From Lachnoclostridium sp. (GTDB lineage Bacteria > Bacillota > Clostridia > Lachnospirales > Lachnospiraceae), in contig JAETRR010000019.1 of the NCBI GenBank assembly GCA_021770065.1, forward strand, positions 38,478-102,477: a stretch of 64,000 bases of DNA. The letters are read 5' to 3'. The notes under the pieces are model-generated. The model saw only the letters and a list, made by a program, of their open reading frames with translations. It was not told the DNA's origin and did no database searches. Of the stretch, positions 43,017 through 52,225 are shown one piece after another (position 1 is the first letter of the stretch; every line of letters starts with the position of its first letter). Both the position numbers and the translations under genes were made by a program.

Positions 43017-43117
43017 CCTCCTATTCCGGTTCTGCAGCACCTTATACGATGCCGAATACTCGTGACGGATTCCCGGCCGCAGTTCCCTGTATCCGCAAAT
43101 CCGCACCTTTACGGTGA
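43017..43117 (-). repeat. Hairpin repeat family 2, copy G (upstream of divIC)
   Basis: Centre CGGATTCCCGGCCGCAGTTC aligns with copies D and E; GGATT pairs with AATCC. Minus-strand edge GCAGAACCGGAATAGGAGG is the divIC ribosome binding site. It fills the yabQ-divIC gap, and its far end overlaps the last bases of yabQ. Confidence 0.7.
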
Positions 43118-43450
43118 CTTAGAATTCATTATACCTCTTTTAACAGAATTATGCAATTTTTTTCCCATTTTTTTTAATAATTTTGTAAATTGCAGATACA
43201 ACAGCATTCCCAGCACCACTGCCGCAATGGCAAAACCCCGGATGGCTCCGCTGTTCTCCACATACAGCATCCGAAAAATGCATACGCCGCAGATGAGCCA
43301 GTACAAAATATCTTCCACCGCCACGGCCGCCGTTCCATGAGGAATGATCCTGCGGAAAATACGGACCACATCATAAGAAATCATCATCACGATGCCCAGC
43401 AGAAAGGCTTTGGAAAAAAACTGCAGTTCAAACAGGATTCCTTCACTCAT
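43109..43450 (-). CDS. yabQ: Spore cortex biosynthesis protein YabQ
   Basis: 113 residues with about four hydrophobic stretches (AFLLGIVMMISYDVVRIF; ILYWLICGVCIFRMLYVE; GFAIAAVVLGMLLYLQF), the YabQ pattern. Needed for cortex formation in Bacillus. Starts five bases after yabP and has only a weak ribosome binding site, so translation is likely coupled. Confidence 0.9.
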   Translation of the reverse strand: MSEGILFELQFFSKAFLLGIVMMISYDVVRIFRRIIPHGTAAVAVEDILYWLICGVCIFRMLYVENSGAIRGFAIAAVVLGMLLYLQFTKLLKKMGKKLHNSVKRGIMNSKSP

Positions 43451-43455
43451 AGGCG

Positions 43456-43740
43456 CTATTTAAAAAGGCGTCCAAGGAAAGAAGCGCCTGCCTTCTGGAA
43501 ATCTGTTACTTCCGAGTAAGCCATGCTGTCGATCCGCCCCTCAATATCCACCTCGCCCTTTTCCAGGGTCAGGCGGTTCACATGCAGATCCGCGCCCTTG
43601 ATGGTCAGCATGCCCTGTTCTGTCTCCAGTAAGATCTCTGCTATGTCAAAGGAGATAACATCGGTAACACCGCTGATAGTACCTGTCCGTCTATTATTCA
43701 GCAAAATACGGTGTGATTTTGCATATTGCTTCTCTTCCAA
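43456..43740 (-). CDS. yabP: Sporulation protein YabP
   Basis: 94 residues from TTG at 43738-43740, seven bases after AGGAGG; the upstream ATG lies before this site and is rejected. Sequence EEKQYAKSHRILLNNRRTGT and GVTDVISFDIAEILLETEQG is the YabP signature; the C-terminus ends in a GASFLGRLFK tail. Small sporulation protein of unknown mechanism. The AGGAGG lies in the 3' arm of the hairpin that terminates rqcP, an unusual setting. Confidence 0.92.
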   Translation of the reverse strand: MEEKQYAKSHRILLNNRRTGTISGVTDVISFDIAEILLETEQGMLTIKGADLHVNRLTLEKGEVDIEGRIDSMAYSEVTDFQKAGASFLGRLFK

Positions 43741-43741
43741 C

Positions 43742-43797
43742 AAAAGACCTCCTAATATATCCAACCTGTTGTTAAATATATTAGGAGGCAGTCTTTT
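43742..43797 (-). terminator. Terminator-like hairpin sequestering the yabP ribosome binding site
   Basis: Minus strand GACTGCCTCCTAATATAT pairs with ATATATTAGGAGGTC, followed by TTTTG. It follows the rqcP stop and holds the yabP AGGAGG in its 3' arm. Confidence 0.8.
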
Positions 43798-43808
43798 TTA
43801 TTCCTCAT

Positions 43809-44048
43809 TTAAAGATATTTGTACAATTCTTTTGCTTCGTCCTTCTTTACGGTCTCCTGGACATCCAGAACTTCCACTTTTACAGACTTTGTGCCAAACT
43901 GTATCTCTATGACATCTCCTGCCTTCACATTCAAGGATGCTTTGGCAGTCTTACCGTTGACCAGAACTCGTCCCGCATCGCAGGCTTCATTTGCCACAGT
44001 CCGCCGCTTTATGAGACGGGAAATCTTTAAATATTTATCTAAACGCAT
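43809..44048 (-). CDS. rqcP: S4-domain RNA-binding protein RqcP
   Basis: 79 residues: S4 domain MRLDKYLKISRLIKRRTVAN and DAGRVLVNGKTAKASLNVKA. RqcP works with RqcH in ribosome-associated quality control in Bacillus (formerly YabO/HslR-like). Lies between hup and yabP with a three-base gap after hup. Confidence 0.9.
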   Translation of the reverse strand: MRLDKYLKISRLIKRRTVANEACDAGRVLVNGKTAKASLNVKAGDVIEIQFGTKSVKVEVLDVQETVKKDEAKELYKYL

Positions 44049-44051
44049 AAA

Positions 44052-44324
44052 TTAGTTCAGAGCATCCTTTAATGCTTTTCCTGCTTTGAATCTGGGCGCC
44101 TTGGAAGCAGCAATCGTCATAGTCTTGCCTGTCTGGGGATTCCTTCCCTCTCTTGCCGCTCTCTCGGATACTTCAAAAGTGCCAAAGCCTACCAGCTGGA
44201 TCTTACCACCCTTCTTCAACTCTTCTGTAACAACATCTGTAAATGCTTTCAAAGCCTTCTCTGCATCTTTCTTAGATAACTCTGTCTGCTCTGCAATTGC
44301 AGCTACTAATTCCATTCTGTTCAT
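44052..44324 (-). CDS. hup: HU family DNA-binding protein
   Basis: 90 residues, standard [22 protein letters not shown], then [20 protein letters not shown] and [20 protein letters not shown] for the DNA-binding arms. Nucleoid protein. Preceded by AGGAGG. The usual neighbour of the mazG/yabP genes. Confidence 0.97.
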   Translation of the reverse strand: MNRMELVAAIAEQTELSKKDAEKALKAFTDVVTEELKKGGKIQLVGFGTFEVSERAAREGRNPQTGKTMTIAASKAPRFKAGKALKDALN

Positions 44325-44430
44325 CGGTGTTTCCTCCTAACTAAATATAAAGTCTTGTTGTTTTGAAGCATATGTCTGTGTGTGTGTTCCATATCTTCTT
44401 TCCTATTTATACTCGCTTCTTACCTGTTTG

Positions 44431-44841
44431 TCAAGGATTTTCCCGTTTTTTCTCCTGCCTTAAGGCTTTCTCCTGTGCTTTTATGGCGTTCCAGCTTGCA
44501 AGTCCTTCCTCCGCAGACAAAGCTTTCTGACCGCCAAACACGTGGGGATGCCGCCGCACCAGTTTCTGTGCCAGCATATCCACCACATCCTCAATCGTAA
44601 ACCGGTGTTCCTCCGAAGCAATCTGACTGTGCATCAGCACCTGCAGCAGCACGTCCCCCAGCTCCTCGCAGAGGTTTTCATCATCCTTATTCCCGATGGC
44701 TTCAATGACCTCCCGGCTCTCCTCCTCAAGACATTTGATCAAGCTTTCGTGCGTCTGCTCTCTGTCCCAGGGACAGCCATGTTCACTTCGAAGCTCTGCC
44801 ACAATATGGAGAAGCTCTTCATAGGTATACTTTTTTTCCAT
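44431..44841 (-). CDS. mazG: MazG nucleotide pyrophosphohydrolase
   Basis: 136 residues, one MazG domain: CPWDREQTHESLIKCLEEES and the EExxE/ExxD metal-binding helices (EEESREVIEAIGNKDDENLC, then EELGDVLLQVLMH). Hydrolyses (d)NTPs to monophosphates. Longer MazG/YabN proteins carry an extra domain absent here. Fifteen bases after pgm, so perhaps in its transcript. Confidence 0.93.
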   Translation of the reverse strand: MEKKYTYEELLHIVAELRSEHGCPWDREQTHESLIKCLEEESREVIEAIGNKDDENLCEELGDVLLQVLMHSQIASEEHRFTIEDVVDMLAQKLVRRHPHVFGGQKALSAEEGLASWNAIKAQEKALRQEKKRENP

Positions 44842-44855
44842 TCTTACGCTTCCCC

Positions 44856-46538
44856 TTACGAAAAGACGGGCTGCAGGGCTGCCGCCAGCTTATCCTTCTG
44901 TGCCTGGGCCTCGGCCAGATCTTTTCCAAGCGTCGTAAAGTAGGTCTTGATCTTCGGCTCCGTGCCGGAGGGACGGACGATAACCTCCGCACCGCCTTCC
45001 AGCTTGTAGATAAGCACATTTGCCGCCGGAAGACCGGTCTTCTCCGGTTCCTTAAAGTCGGTCACCTTAACGACCGGATATCCGCCGATTTCCTTCGGGG
45101 GATCCTTACGCAGGTCATCCATAATGCCAGCCATCTTATCCATGCCGGATAAGCCCGGGAACTCAAAGCTGTCAACCTTGTTTAAGTAGCGTCCGTATTT
45201 ATCATAAATCTCTTCCATTCTCTGCTTTAAGGAAGAACCGATGCTTCTGTAATATGCCGCCATCTCACAGATCAGCATGGAGCCGATAATGGCATCCTTA
45301 TCCCGTACATAGGGTCCCGCCAGATAACCGTAGCTCTCTTCAAATCCAAAGATAAAACGATCCACCTCTCCTGCTGCCTCAAGCTGCGCAATCTGATCCC
45401 CGATCCACTTAAAGCCGGTCAGCACGCTGCGGAGCTCCACGCCGTAGTTAGCCGCTACCGCATCCGCAAGAGGCGTGGAAACAATGGATTTCACCGCAAC
45501 AGCCTTTTCAGGCATCGTGCCCTTTTCCATACGTCCTGCACAGATATAATCCAGCAGGAGAACACCTACCTCATTGCCGGACACCAGCTCATAGCTTCCG
45601 TCCGGACACTTCATGGCAATACCCACACGGTCCGCATCCGGATCCGTAGCCAGCATCAGATCCGCACCAGACTTCTCTGCCAGTTCAAGTCCCAGGCGCA
45701 GAGCCTCAAAAATCTCCGGGTTCGGATAGGGACAGGTCGGGAAGTTACCGTCCGGATACTGCTGTTCCGGAACAATCGTAATATCGGAAATTCCGATATC
45801 CTTCAAAATACGCATAACCGGAACCAGACCGGAACCGTTCAGCGGAGAATAAACCAGCTTCAGCCCTGCCGTCCTGCAGATACCGGGCCGCACGCTGCGG
45901 GCCTTAATCGCATCATAAAGAGCTTCCTTACAGTCATCTCCCACATATGCAATCAGTCCTGCTTCCATGCCTTCCTCAAAGCCCATCATCTTAGCGCCGG
46001 TCAGAATATCCGTCTTCTGAATCTCCGCATAAACAATATCCGCCGCCTCGTCCGTCATCTGGCATCCGTCCGGGCCATAAGCCTTGTAGCCGTTATACTT
46101 AGCCGGATTATGGGAAGCCGTAACCATAATCCCCGCGTTCGCCTCATAAAAACGGGTTGCAAAACTCAGAGCCGGCACAGGCATCAGCGCATCATAGATC
46201 CGGACCTTAATTCCATTGGCAGCCAGCACACAGGCAGCCGTCTTCGCAAACACATCACTGTTAATCCGGCTGTCATAGCTGATGGCAACCAGCTGATTCC
46301 CCCCCTGAGTCTTCACCCAGTTCGCAAGCCCCTGGGTAGCCTGCCGGACAACATAAATATTCATACGGTTAGTTCCGGCGCCCAAAACACCCCGGAGCCC
46401 GGCCGTACCAAACTTCAAAGCAACCGCAAAGCGATCCTTAATCTCCTCGTCATTCCCCTTGACAGCCTCCAGCTCGTCCTTCAGAGCAGAATCCTCCAAA
46501 TCCGCCTCCAGCCACCGCTTGTAATCTTCTAAATACAT
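44856..46538 (-). CDS. Phospho-sugar mutase (phosphoglucomutase/phosphomannomutase)
   Basis: 560 residues from the ATG at 46536-46538, seven bases after GGGG. Alpha-D-phosphohexomutase family: FGTAGLRGVLGAG, active-site serine in VTASHNPAKYNGYK, metal site DPDADRVG, sugar-specificity loop GFEESYGYLAG and terminal RPSGTEPKIKTYF. It interconverts glucose/mannose 1- and 6-phosphates, and fits with pgi and pfkA in hexose metabolism; it would also process glucose 1-phosphate. Preceded by the B hairpin repeat. Confidence 0.94.
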   Translation of the reverse strand: MYLEDYKRWLEADLEDSALKDELEAVKGNDEEIKDRFAVALKFGTAGLRGVLGAGTNRMNIYVVRQATQGLANWVKTQGGNQLVAISYDSRINSDVFAKTAACVLAANGIKVRIYDALMPVPALSFATRFYEANAGIMVTASHNPAKYNGYKAYGPDGCQMTDEAADIVYAEIQKTDILTGAKMMGFEEGMEAGLIAYVGDDCKEALYDAIKARSVRPGICRTAGLKLVYSPLNGSGLVPVMRILKDIGISDITIVPEQQYPDGNFPTCPYPNPEIFEALRLGLELAEKSGADLMLATDPDADRVGIAMKCPDGSYELVSGNEVGVLLLDYICAGRMEKGTMPEKAVAVKSIVSTPLADAVAANYGVELRSVLTGFKWIGDQIAQLEAAGEVDRFIFGFEESYGYLAGPYVRDKDAIIGSMLICEMAAYYRSIGSSLKQRMEEIYDKYGRYLNKVDSFEFPGLSGMDKMAGIMDDLRKDPPKEIGGYPVVKVTDFKEPEKTGLPAANVLIYKLEGGAEVIVRPSGTEPKIKTYFTTLGKDLAEAQAQKDKLAAALQPVFS

Positions 46539-46662
46539 AATCACACCCCATTCCTAAAATTATGAAGAATTTTCCTTCATTTACATCTAATTCTAATAAA
46601 TTTATCCCCAAAAGTCAACGCAATGTTACCAAGTCCCCAATCTACAAACACCCCCAAAACCA

Positions 46663-46873
46663 GGGTCAGCCGCAAAATAAGCCATCCGGCATTTCCGATA
46701 TCATGTGTCCGGCTGTTCGCGGACACTCCGTCTGATATGAGCGGACATTGCCTCAAAACATCTCACACCCCAAAAACGTTCCAAAGGTAATGTCCGATCA
46801 AAGCAGACGGAGCGTCCGCGAACCGTCCGAACACAGATATGGAAATGCCGGATGGCTTATTTTGCGGCTGACC
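46663..46873. repeat. Long hairpin repeat, family 1, copy B
   Basis: GGGTCAGCCGCAAAATAAGC (46663 on) and the rest of the left arm pair with the right arm ending at 46873; core TGTGTTCGGACGGTTCGCG matches copy A. The loop is larger than in A. It begins about 15 bases after the cotS stop. The rest of 46539-46888 shows no gene. Confidence 0.85.
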
Positions 46874-46888
46874 CGTCCGTCATCCATC

Positions 46889-47887
46889 TCAAGCAACCCC
46901 GAAAACACTCCGCAGCATCTTCCTCCGTTCCTCTTCCTGCTCCAGAAAAACCTCCAGCTTCTCCGTACTCTTCTCCGGAATCCACGCCTTATTCGCATTA
47001 AAATAATGATGTGCCAGCTTCCACACCTTTTCCGGATAAAAAAGACATACGGCCAGATACATCCGCTCCTCCCCGGAAAGCGGCCGTTCACGCTCATAAG
47101 CATTCAGCATCCGGCGTGCCAGCCCCTCATTCCAGTTCTGCTTCTCCATAATTTTGCGCAGAAAAAGGCAGAGATCATTCACCTGCACATTAATCTCGCA
47201 GTGCCCGAAATTCACAACCGCTGCGTCCTGCCGGCTGATAAAAATATTGTGATGTATGTACTCCCCATGACAGACATGCTCTTCTTCCACTGCCCTCTCC
47301 CGAAGGCCGTCATAACCGGAGGTCATAAGCAGCCTCAAAGCTTCCTGACCCTCCTCTATAACTTTGCCCGCATACTTTAAGAAAAGCAGCTCAAAGCTTC
47401 CTTTCCTCCGCTTGCTCCGGATAAAATTCTGAACCCGTTTCAGTTCCCGGTTATGCTTTTCCAGTTCCGTCCGCCGGTCATTTCCCAGCAGACGTTCTGC
47501 AGCCTCACCCTCTGCATTCCAGACTCCCCTGGCTGCCCGGTGAATCCGGGCCAGCACCTGCATGCTTTTCAGCAAATCCTCCTCGCTCCGGGTATCGCAC
47601 TCTTTGCCGGAAGGCCAGTTCTTAATGATCCAGCCGGTATCGTATTCACCGGCGGAAATCAGCTCTCCCTCCCTGTTTGCAATTGCACGATCCACCCGGC
47701 AGACGCCTTCCTCCTCAAGCACGGACAGCAGCATCTGCTCATAGGGAAGTTTTGTCTTGGAGCCTGCAAATTCTTTTAATAACTTTAATCCCTGGTCTGT
47801 CTCCAGCATAATCGCGCCGCGGCCGCCAAAGCTCCGAAGTAATTTAATTTCATACTGCTCTAAAATTTGCAGTGCCTTTTCGTTCAC
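46889..47887 (-). CDS. cotS: CotS-type spore coat protein/kinase-fold
   Basis: 332 residues with a kinase-like (APH/CotS) fold: CHGEYIHHNIFIS in place of the catalytic loop and VVNFGHCEINVQVNDLCLFL, the family form, where the metal-binding Asp is lost. CotS family proteins belong to the spore coat and many seem inactive as kinases. The start is GTG at 47885-47887; GGGGGGA from the upstream terminator serves as ribosome binding site. A sporulation promoter was not recognised. Confidence 0.85.
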   Translation of the reverse strand: MNEKALQILEQYEIKLLRSFGGRGAIMLETDQGLKLLKEFAGSKTKLPYEQMLLSVLEEEGVCRVDRAIANREGELISAGEYDTGWIIKNWPSGKECDTRSEEDLLKSMQVLARIHRAARGVWNAEGEAAERLLGNDRRTELEKHNRELKRVQNFIRSKRRKGSFELLFLKYAGKVIEEGQEALRLLMTSGYDGLRERAVEEEHVCHGEYIHHNIFISRQDAAVVNFGHCEINVQVNDLCLFLRKIMEKQNWNEGLARRMLNAYERERPLSGEERMYLAVCLFYPEKVWKLAHHYFNANKAWIPEKSTEKLEVFLEQEEERRKMLRSVFGVA

Positions 47888-47934
47888 AAAAATCCCCCCG
47901 TTCCTTTCAAATCTATGAAAGAACGGGGGGATTT
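47888..47934 (-). terminator. Terminator after cca overlapping the cotS ribosome binding site
   Basis: Minus strand AAATCCCCCCGTTC...GAACGGGGGGATTTTT. The descending arm GGGGGGA lies 5 bases before the cotS GTG. Confidence 0.85.
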
Positions 47935-47957
47935 ATGCACCCGGGCATGTTTGAAGC

Positions 47958-49283
47958 TCAAATTTTCAGTTGTGACAACAGGTATTCTTTCGTATTGCAC
48001 TCCGGGCGCTCAATTACAAGCTCCAGCATCTTATCTAAAATCTCTCCAAGCTCCGGCCCCGGTTTCATACCTGCCTGTATCAGGTCTTTTCCCGTCACTG
48101 CCAGCTCCTTTAGAGAAAGGCAGGACTGTTCTTTCAGAATCTGCCCGTATATCTTCTCCAGCTCCTTAAGCGTTTCCAGCTTTTCCTGCTGCATAGCCGG
48201 ATTTTGTGCCAGAATATCCGCCCGGCGCAGCTTCAGATAATCCGGAAAATATTCTTTTCCGATCCGGAATACCGCTCTGCGGACGCCCTTTGCGGTAAGG
48301 GGAATCTGCCGATAGTCATGTACCCTTATCAGATGCTTTACCCTGCAGATCGTGTCGTTGTCAAACCGCAGACGGCGGAGAATGCCTCCTGCCAGCTCCG
48401 CACCCGTATCTCCGTGCCCGTGAAAGTGATCAATGCCCTGTTCGTCTCTCAGGCGCACCCCCGGTTTGCCTATATCATGGAGCAGCGCCGCAAGCCGCAG
48501 TACCTTGTCTCTCTCTATGGCCTGCACTGTCAGAAGAAGGTGTTCTCCCACACAGCAGCAGTGGTGCGGATGATTCTGCGGCGTTTCCATGCAGGCGTCA
48601 AATTCCGGAAGTATCACTGCCGTAATCCCCGTATCATAGAGTGTCCGAAACGTGTCGGGATGGTCGGACACCAAAAGCTTTACCAGTTCTGTCTGTATCC
48701 GTTCCGCGCTGATACGTGAAAGACCCGGAGCAAACTTCTTCACGGCCTCTCTTGTCCTGTCTTCTATTGCAAAGCCCAGCTGGGCAGAAAACCGCACTGC
48801 CCTCAGAATCCGAAGTCCGTCCTCCGTAAAGCGTTCTCCCGGTTCGCCCACACAGCGGATTCTGCCCTTCTTAAGATCCTCTATACCGTTAAAGGCATCC
48901 ACAAGACCCTCCGTCTCATTATATGCCATGGCATTAATGGTAAAGTCTCTTCTTTTTAAATCTTCCAGAAGACTGGGGGTAAAAATCACCTCTGACGGAT
49001 GCCTGCCGTCACAGTATTCCCCGTCTATGCGGTAAGTCGTTACCTCAAAGCTTTCTTTTCCGCTCATTACCGTCACGGTTCCATGCTGAATTCCCGTGTC
49101 TATGGTTCTGGGAAACAGAGCCTTGACCTGTTCCGGCCTGGCATTGGTGGTAATGTCCCAGTCGGCAGCCGGGCGCCCCAGAACGGCATCCCGGACACAG
49201 CCTCCTACCACATAAGCCTCAAAGCCCGCCTGCACAAGACGGGCAATGATCTGATTCGCTTTTTCCGGTATCTTTATAATCAT
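47958..49283 (-). CDS. cca: CCA tRNA nucleotidyltransferase
   Basis: 441 residues from the ATG at 49281-49283 (AAGGCAGGAA site); a much longer open frame upstream crosses the proS terminator and is rejected. Head domain: YVVGGCVRDAVLGRPAADWD and DITTNA motifs for nucleotide transfer; arm MAYNETEGLVDAFNGIEDLK; HD-type phosphohydrolase motif LLHDIGKPGVRL and HGDTGAELAG. Adds or repairs the 3' CCA, needed here since no tRNA gene encodes it. Confidence 0.93.
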   Translation of the reverse strand: MIIKIPEKANQIIARLVQAGFEAYVVGGCVRDAVLGRPAADWDITTNARPEQVKALFPRTIDTGIQHGTVTVMSGKESFEVTTYRIDGEYCDGRHPSEVIFTPSLLEDLKRRDFTINAMAYNETEGLVDAFNGIEDLKKGRIRCVGEPGERFTEDGLRILRAVRFSAQLGFAIEDRTREAVKKFAPGLSRISAERIQTELVKLLVSDHPDTFRTLYDTGITAVILPEFDACMETPQNHPHHCCCVGEHLLLTVQAIERDKVLRLAALLHDIGKPGVRLRDEQGIDHFHGHGDTGAELAGGILRRLRFDNDTICRVKHLIRVHDYRQIPLTAKGVRRAVFRIGKEYFPDYLKLRRADILAQNPAMQQEKLETLKELEKIYGQILKEQSCLSLKELAVTGKDLIQAGMKPGPELGEILDKMLELVIERPECNTKEYLLSQLKI

Positions 49284-49361
49284 ATAATTCCTGCCTTTCT
49301 CTGCTCCGCCATGCGTTGGTGCTGCCCGCCTATTGCGGCAGCGCCACACGGCTTCGCCTAT

Positions 49362-49419
49362 AAAAACAGGCACAAAGAAATGCGACTGCCAGCAGTCGAT
49401 TTCTTTCTGCCTGTTTTTT
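49362..49419 (-). terminator. Terminator after proS
   Basis: AAACAGGCAGAAAGAAAT pairs with a near-complement ending GCCTGTTTTT, about 20 bases past the stop. The remaining gap to cca shows no gene. Confidence 0.85.
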
Positions 49420-49440
49420 GCACGGCTCATTGCTTCCGCA

Positions 49441-50880
49441 TCAATATGCTTTTCCCCAGTACACCATGGCCTTTGCCGGTCTGCCGCAGCAGACACACGT
49501 ATCGGAAAGCTTTTCCTGCTCAAAGGGCATGCAGCGGGAGGTTGCGGCAGTCTCCTCCTTGATCTTGTCCTCACATGCCTGATCGCCGCACCACATGGCT
49601 CTTACAAAGCCCGGCTTTTCCTCCAGGGTTTTCACAAATTCCCCGTAATCGGTCACGTCATACGTATGGGCATCCCGATGAGCCCTTGCCCTCTCAAGCA
49701 TCTCCTTCTGCATGGTATCCAGCACTTCTGCAAGCTTACCTGCCAGTTCGTCCAGAGACACTATGGTTTTTTCGCGGTTGTCCCGCCGCACAATCACTGC
49801 CTGGCCCGCCTCGATATCCTTAGGCCCAATCTCAATCCGCACGGGAATCCCCTTCATCTCCTGCTCAGAGAACTTCCATCCCGGACTCTTGTCGGAATCG
49901 TCCGCCTTTACCCGGAAACCGGCTTTCAGAAGCTCCTCCCGGATTGCATACGCTTTGTCAAGAACGCCTTCCTTGTGCTGTGCAATGGGAATCACCATCA
50001 CCTGCACCGGCGCAATTCTGGGAGGAAGCACCAGTCCGCTGTCATCCCCGTGTACCATAATAATAGCGCCGATCATACGGGTGGTCATACCCCACGAAGT
50101 CTGATGTACATACTGAAGCCTGTTGTCCCTGTCCGTATACTGAATCTCAAAAGCCTTTGCAAATCCGTCTCCGAAGTTGTGGCTGGTACCGGACTGCAGC
50201 GCCTTGCCGTCATGCATCAAAGATTCTATGGTATAGGTCGCCTCTGCTCCGGCGAATTTCTCCTTGTCTGTCTTCCGTCCCTTAATTACCGGAATCGCCA
50301 GGACCTCTTCACAGAAGTCTGCATATACATTCAGCATCTGGATGGTGCGTTCCTGCGCCTCTTCTGCTGTGGCATGAGCCGTATGCCCCTCCTGCCACAG
50401 GAATTCTCTGGAGCGTAAGAAAGGACGTGTGGTCTTCTCCCAGCGCACCACGGAGCACCACTGATTGTATACTTTGGGCAGATCCCGGTAGGACTGTACT
50501 TCTTTTGCATAGAAATCACAGAACAGGGTTTCGGAGGTAGGCCTTACGCACATCCTCTCCTGCAGGGGCTCCAGACCGCCATGAGTTACCCATGCCACTT
50601 CCGGTGCAAAGCCCTCCACATGATCTTTCTCTTTCTGGAGAAGGCTCTCGGGAATAAACATGGGAAGATACACGTTCTCCACACCCGTTGCCTTAAATCT
50701 CGCGTCCAGCTCTTTCTGAATATTCTCCCAGATTGCATAGCCTGCCGGCTTAATTACCATGCAGCCTTTCACGCTTGTATAATCTATCAGCTCCGCTTTC
50801 TTTACGACATCCGTATACCACTGGGCAAAATCCGTGTCCATGGATGTGATTGCCTCCACCAGCTTCTTATCCTTTGCCAT
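49441..50880 (-). CDS. proS: Prolyl-tRNA synthetase
   Basis: 479 residues from the ATG at 50878-50880 (GAGGAG site). Class II synthetase: motif 2 [37 protein letters not shown], then the anticodon domain and a C-terminal cysteine-bearing zinc-type domain ending [11 protein letters not shown]. This is the eukaryote-like ProRS type common in Clostridia. Activates proline for protein synthesis. Preceded by a GTG and T-poor leader with no T-box signature seen. Confidence 0.95.
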   Translation of the reverse strand: MAKDKKLVEAITSMDTDFAQWYTDVVKKAELIDYTSVKGCMVIKPAGYAIWENIQKELDARFKATGVENVYLPMFIPESLLQKEKDHVEGFAPEVAWVTHGGLEPLQERMCVRPTSETLFCDFYAKEVQSYRDLPKVYNQWCSVVRWEKTTRPFLRSREFLWQEGHTAHATAEEAQERTIQMLNVYADFCEEVLAIPVIKGRKTDKEKFAGAEATYTIESLMHDGKALQSGTSHNFGDGFAKAFEIQYTDRDNRLQYVHQTSWGMTTRMIGAIIMVHGDDSGLVLPPRIAPVQVMVIPIAQHKEGVLDKAYAIREELLKAGFRVKADDSDKSPGWKFSEQEMKGIPVRIEIGPKDIEAGQAVIVRRDNREKTIVSLDELAGKLAEVLDTMQKEMLERARAHRDAHTYDVTDYGEFVKTLEEKPGFVRAMWCGDQACEDKIKEETAATSRCMPFEQEKLSDTCVCCGRPAKAMVYWGKAY

Positions 50881-51008
50881 CACTTTTCTCCTCTCAACGC
50901 CTTATTTTTCAAAACACTCCCGTAAAGCCGTCTCTGCCTTACGTTGAACTGTTACCATTCTATTACCCTGCAATAGGCTTTGTCAAGAAAAACAAAGGCA
51001 TTCTGCCG

Positions 51009-52055
51009 CTATACTTCTTTTTCCCCGGGAGTTATCTGCCCCCACAGTTCTCTTACCAGCAGAACCGACAGAGGGCCGAGAAGGATTCCCCCAAACCCGT
51101 AAAGCTTCACCCCCACATAGACGCTCATAAGAATCACGATCGGAAGAATCCCCAGACGATTGCCGATCAGCCTGGGCTCCAGAATTTCACGCGTCAGCAT
51201 GCAGACTCCATAGGTGACCGCCAGCAGGACTGCAGAAGTGAACCTTTTCTGCAGTGCCAGTATCAGAATCCAGGGGACAAAGACTGTACCCGTTCCAAAT
51301 ACGGGCAATGCGTCCAGAAATCCAATCCCAATCCCCACAGGGACAGGCGCTTTTGTGCTTCCCGATATCCATACGCCCAGAATGCAGATCACCATAACGA
51401 TTCCCATAATGATACACTGGGCTTTCAGATAACCCCCCACAGCATGCAGCATTCCCCGGATAGACGCTTTTGCTTTCTCATATAGAGGATACTTCTTTCC
51501 CGTCTCTTTGATTTCTTCAAAATCCGCCGCCAGAAGGAGCACGGAGATGCCTGTTACCAGAAGGGCCGCCGTCCGGGAACCGGCTCCTTTCAGAAACTGC
51601 CAGGAGCCGCCGAAGGCACCGGGAAGGATGTTCTGCCTCGCCTGATCCCGGAATACATTCAGCTGCTCTGTCACAAAGATACGCACGCCGGATGCCTCCA
51701 TATGAAAAAGTTCACTGACACTGTCGCAGCAGTCATACAGAATCTGTTCCATCTGCCCCCAGGTTCCGGGATCGGAGCCCAGGCGCACCGCCAGGCTTCC
51801 CAGCCATCGAAAAACCGCGTAACATCCTGCCGACAGCAGAACCGCTATTACCAGAAGCAGCACCGCCATCACATACGGGGGGCGGATATGAAAATGCCGC
51901 TTCAGCCACTTAAGAAGGGGCCAGCACTGGCAGACAATCACTCCTGCAAGCAAAAACGGAATCACCAGGGGTACCAGGTACTTCATTCCCAGATAAACGC
52001 CGGCTATGATTCCGATTTTCTTACAAAGTATTTTATTTTCTCTTATCCATTCCAT
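51009..52055 (-). CDS. AI-2E family permease (YtvI-like)
   Basis: 348 residues with about seven spans: paired N-terminal spans (VYLGMKYLVPLVIPFLLAGV, then AVLLLVIAVLLSAGCYAVF), a long middle loop and C-terminal bundle (GFLDALPVFGTGTVFVPWIL, LIGNRLGILPIVILMSVYVG). This is the AI-2E transporter family; in sporulating Firmicutes such proteins include YtvI. Substrate unknown. Confidence 0.8.
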   Translation of the reverse strand: MEWIRENKILCKKIGIIAGVYLGMKYLVPLVIPFLLAGVIVCQCWPLLKWLKRHFHIRPPYVMAVLLLVIAVLLSAGCYAVFRWLGSLAVRLGSDPGTWGQMEQILYDCCDSVSELFHMEASGVRIFVTEQLNVFRDQARQNILPGAFGGSWQFLKGAGSRTAALLVTGISVLLLAADFEEIKETGKKYPLYEKAKASIRGMLHAVGGYLKAQCIIMGIVMVICILGVWISGSTKAPVPVGIGIGFLDALPVFGTGTVFVPWILILALQKRFTSAVLLAVTYGVCMLTREILEPRLIGNRLGILPIVILMSVYVGVKLYGFGGILLGPLSVLLVRELWGQITPGEKEV

Positions 52056-52225
52056 TCCCGTCTCACATCCTCCTGCCGGAACAACTGCGTTCTGACCGGC
52101 TATCCAATCTTACTTCCATGAATAGTATAAGTGAAAAGAGAAATTTTACCCTGTTACATTCATCCAGAAGCAGGCAGATGCAAAATACCGGCATTATTTT
52201 TTCGCCGGATTTTTTGTGCGCTTTG

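Noticed and set aside
49284..49574. Upstream extension of the cca frame by 97 codons
   Set aside because: It crosses the proS terminator hairpin and the proS 3' end and encodes an Arg-rich sequence unlike nucleotidyltransferases; the ATG at 49283 has its own site.
50884..51008. T-box leader for proS
   Set aside because: The short upstream region lacks a T-box sequence, specifier stem or terminator.
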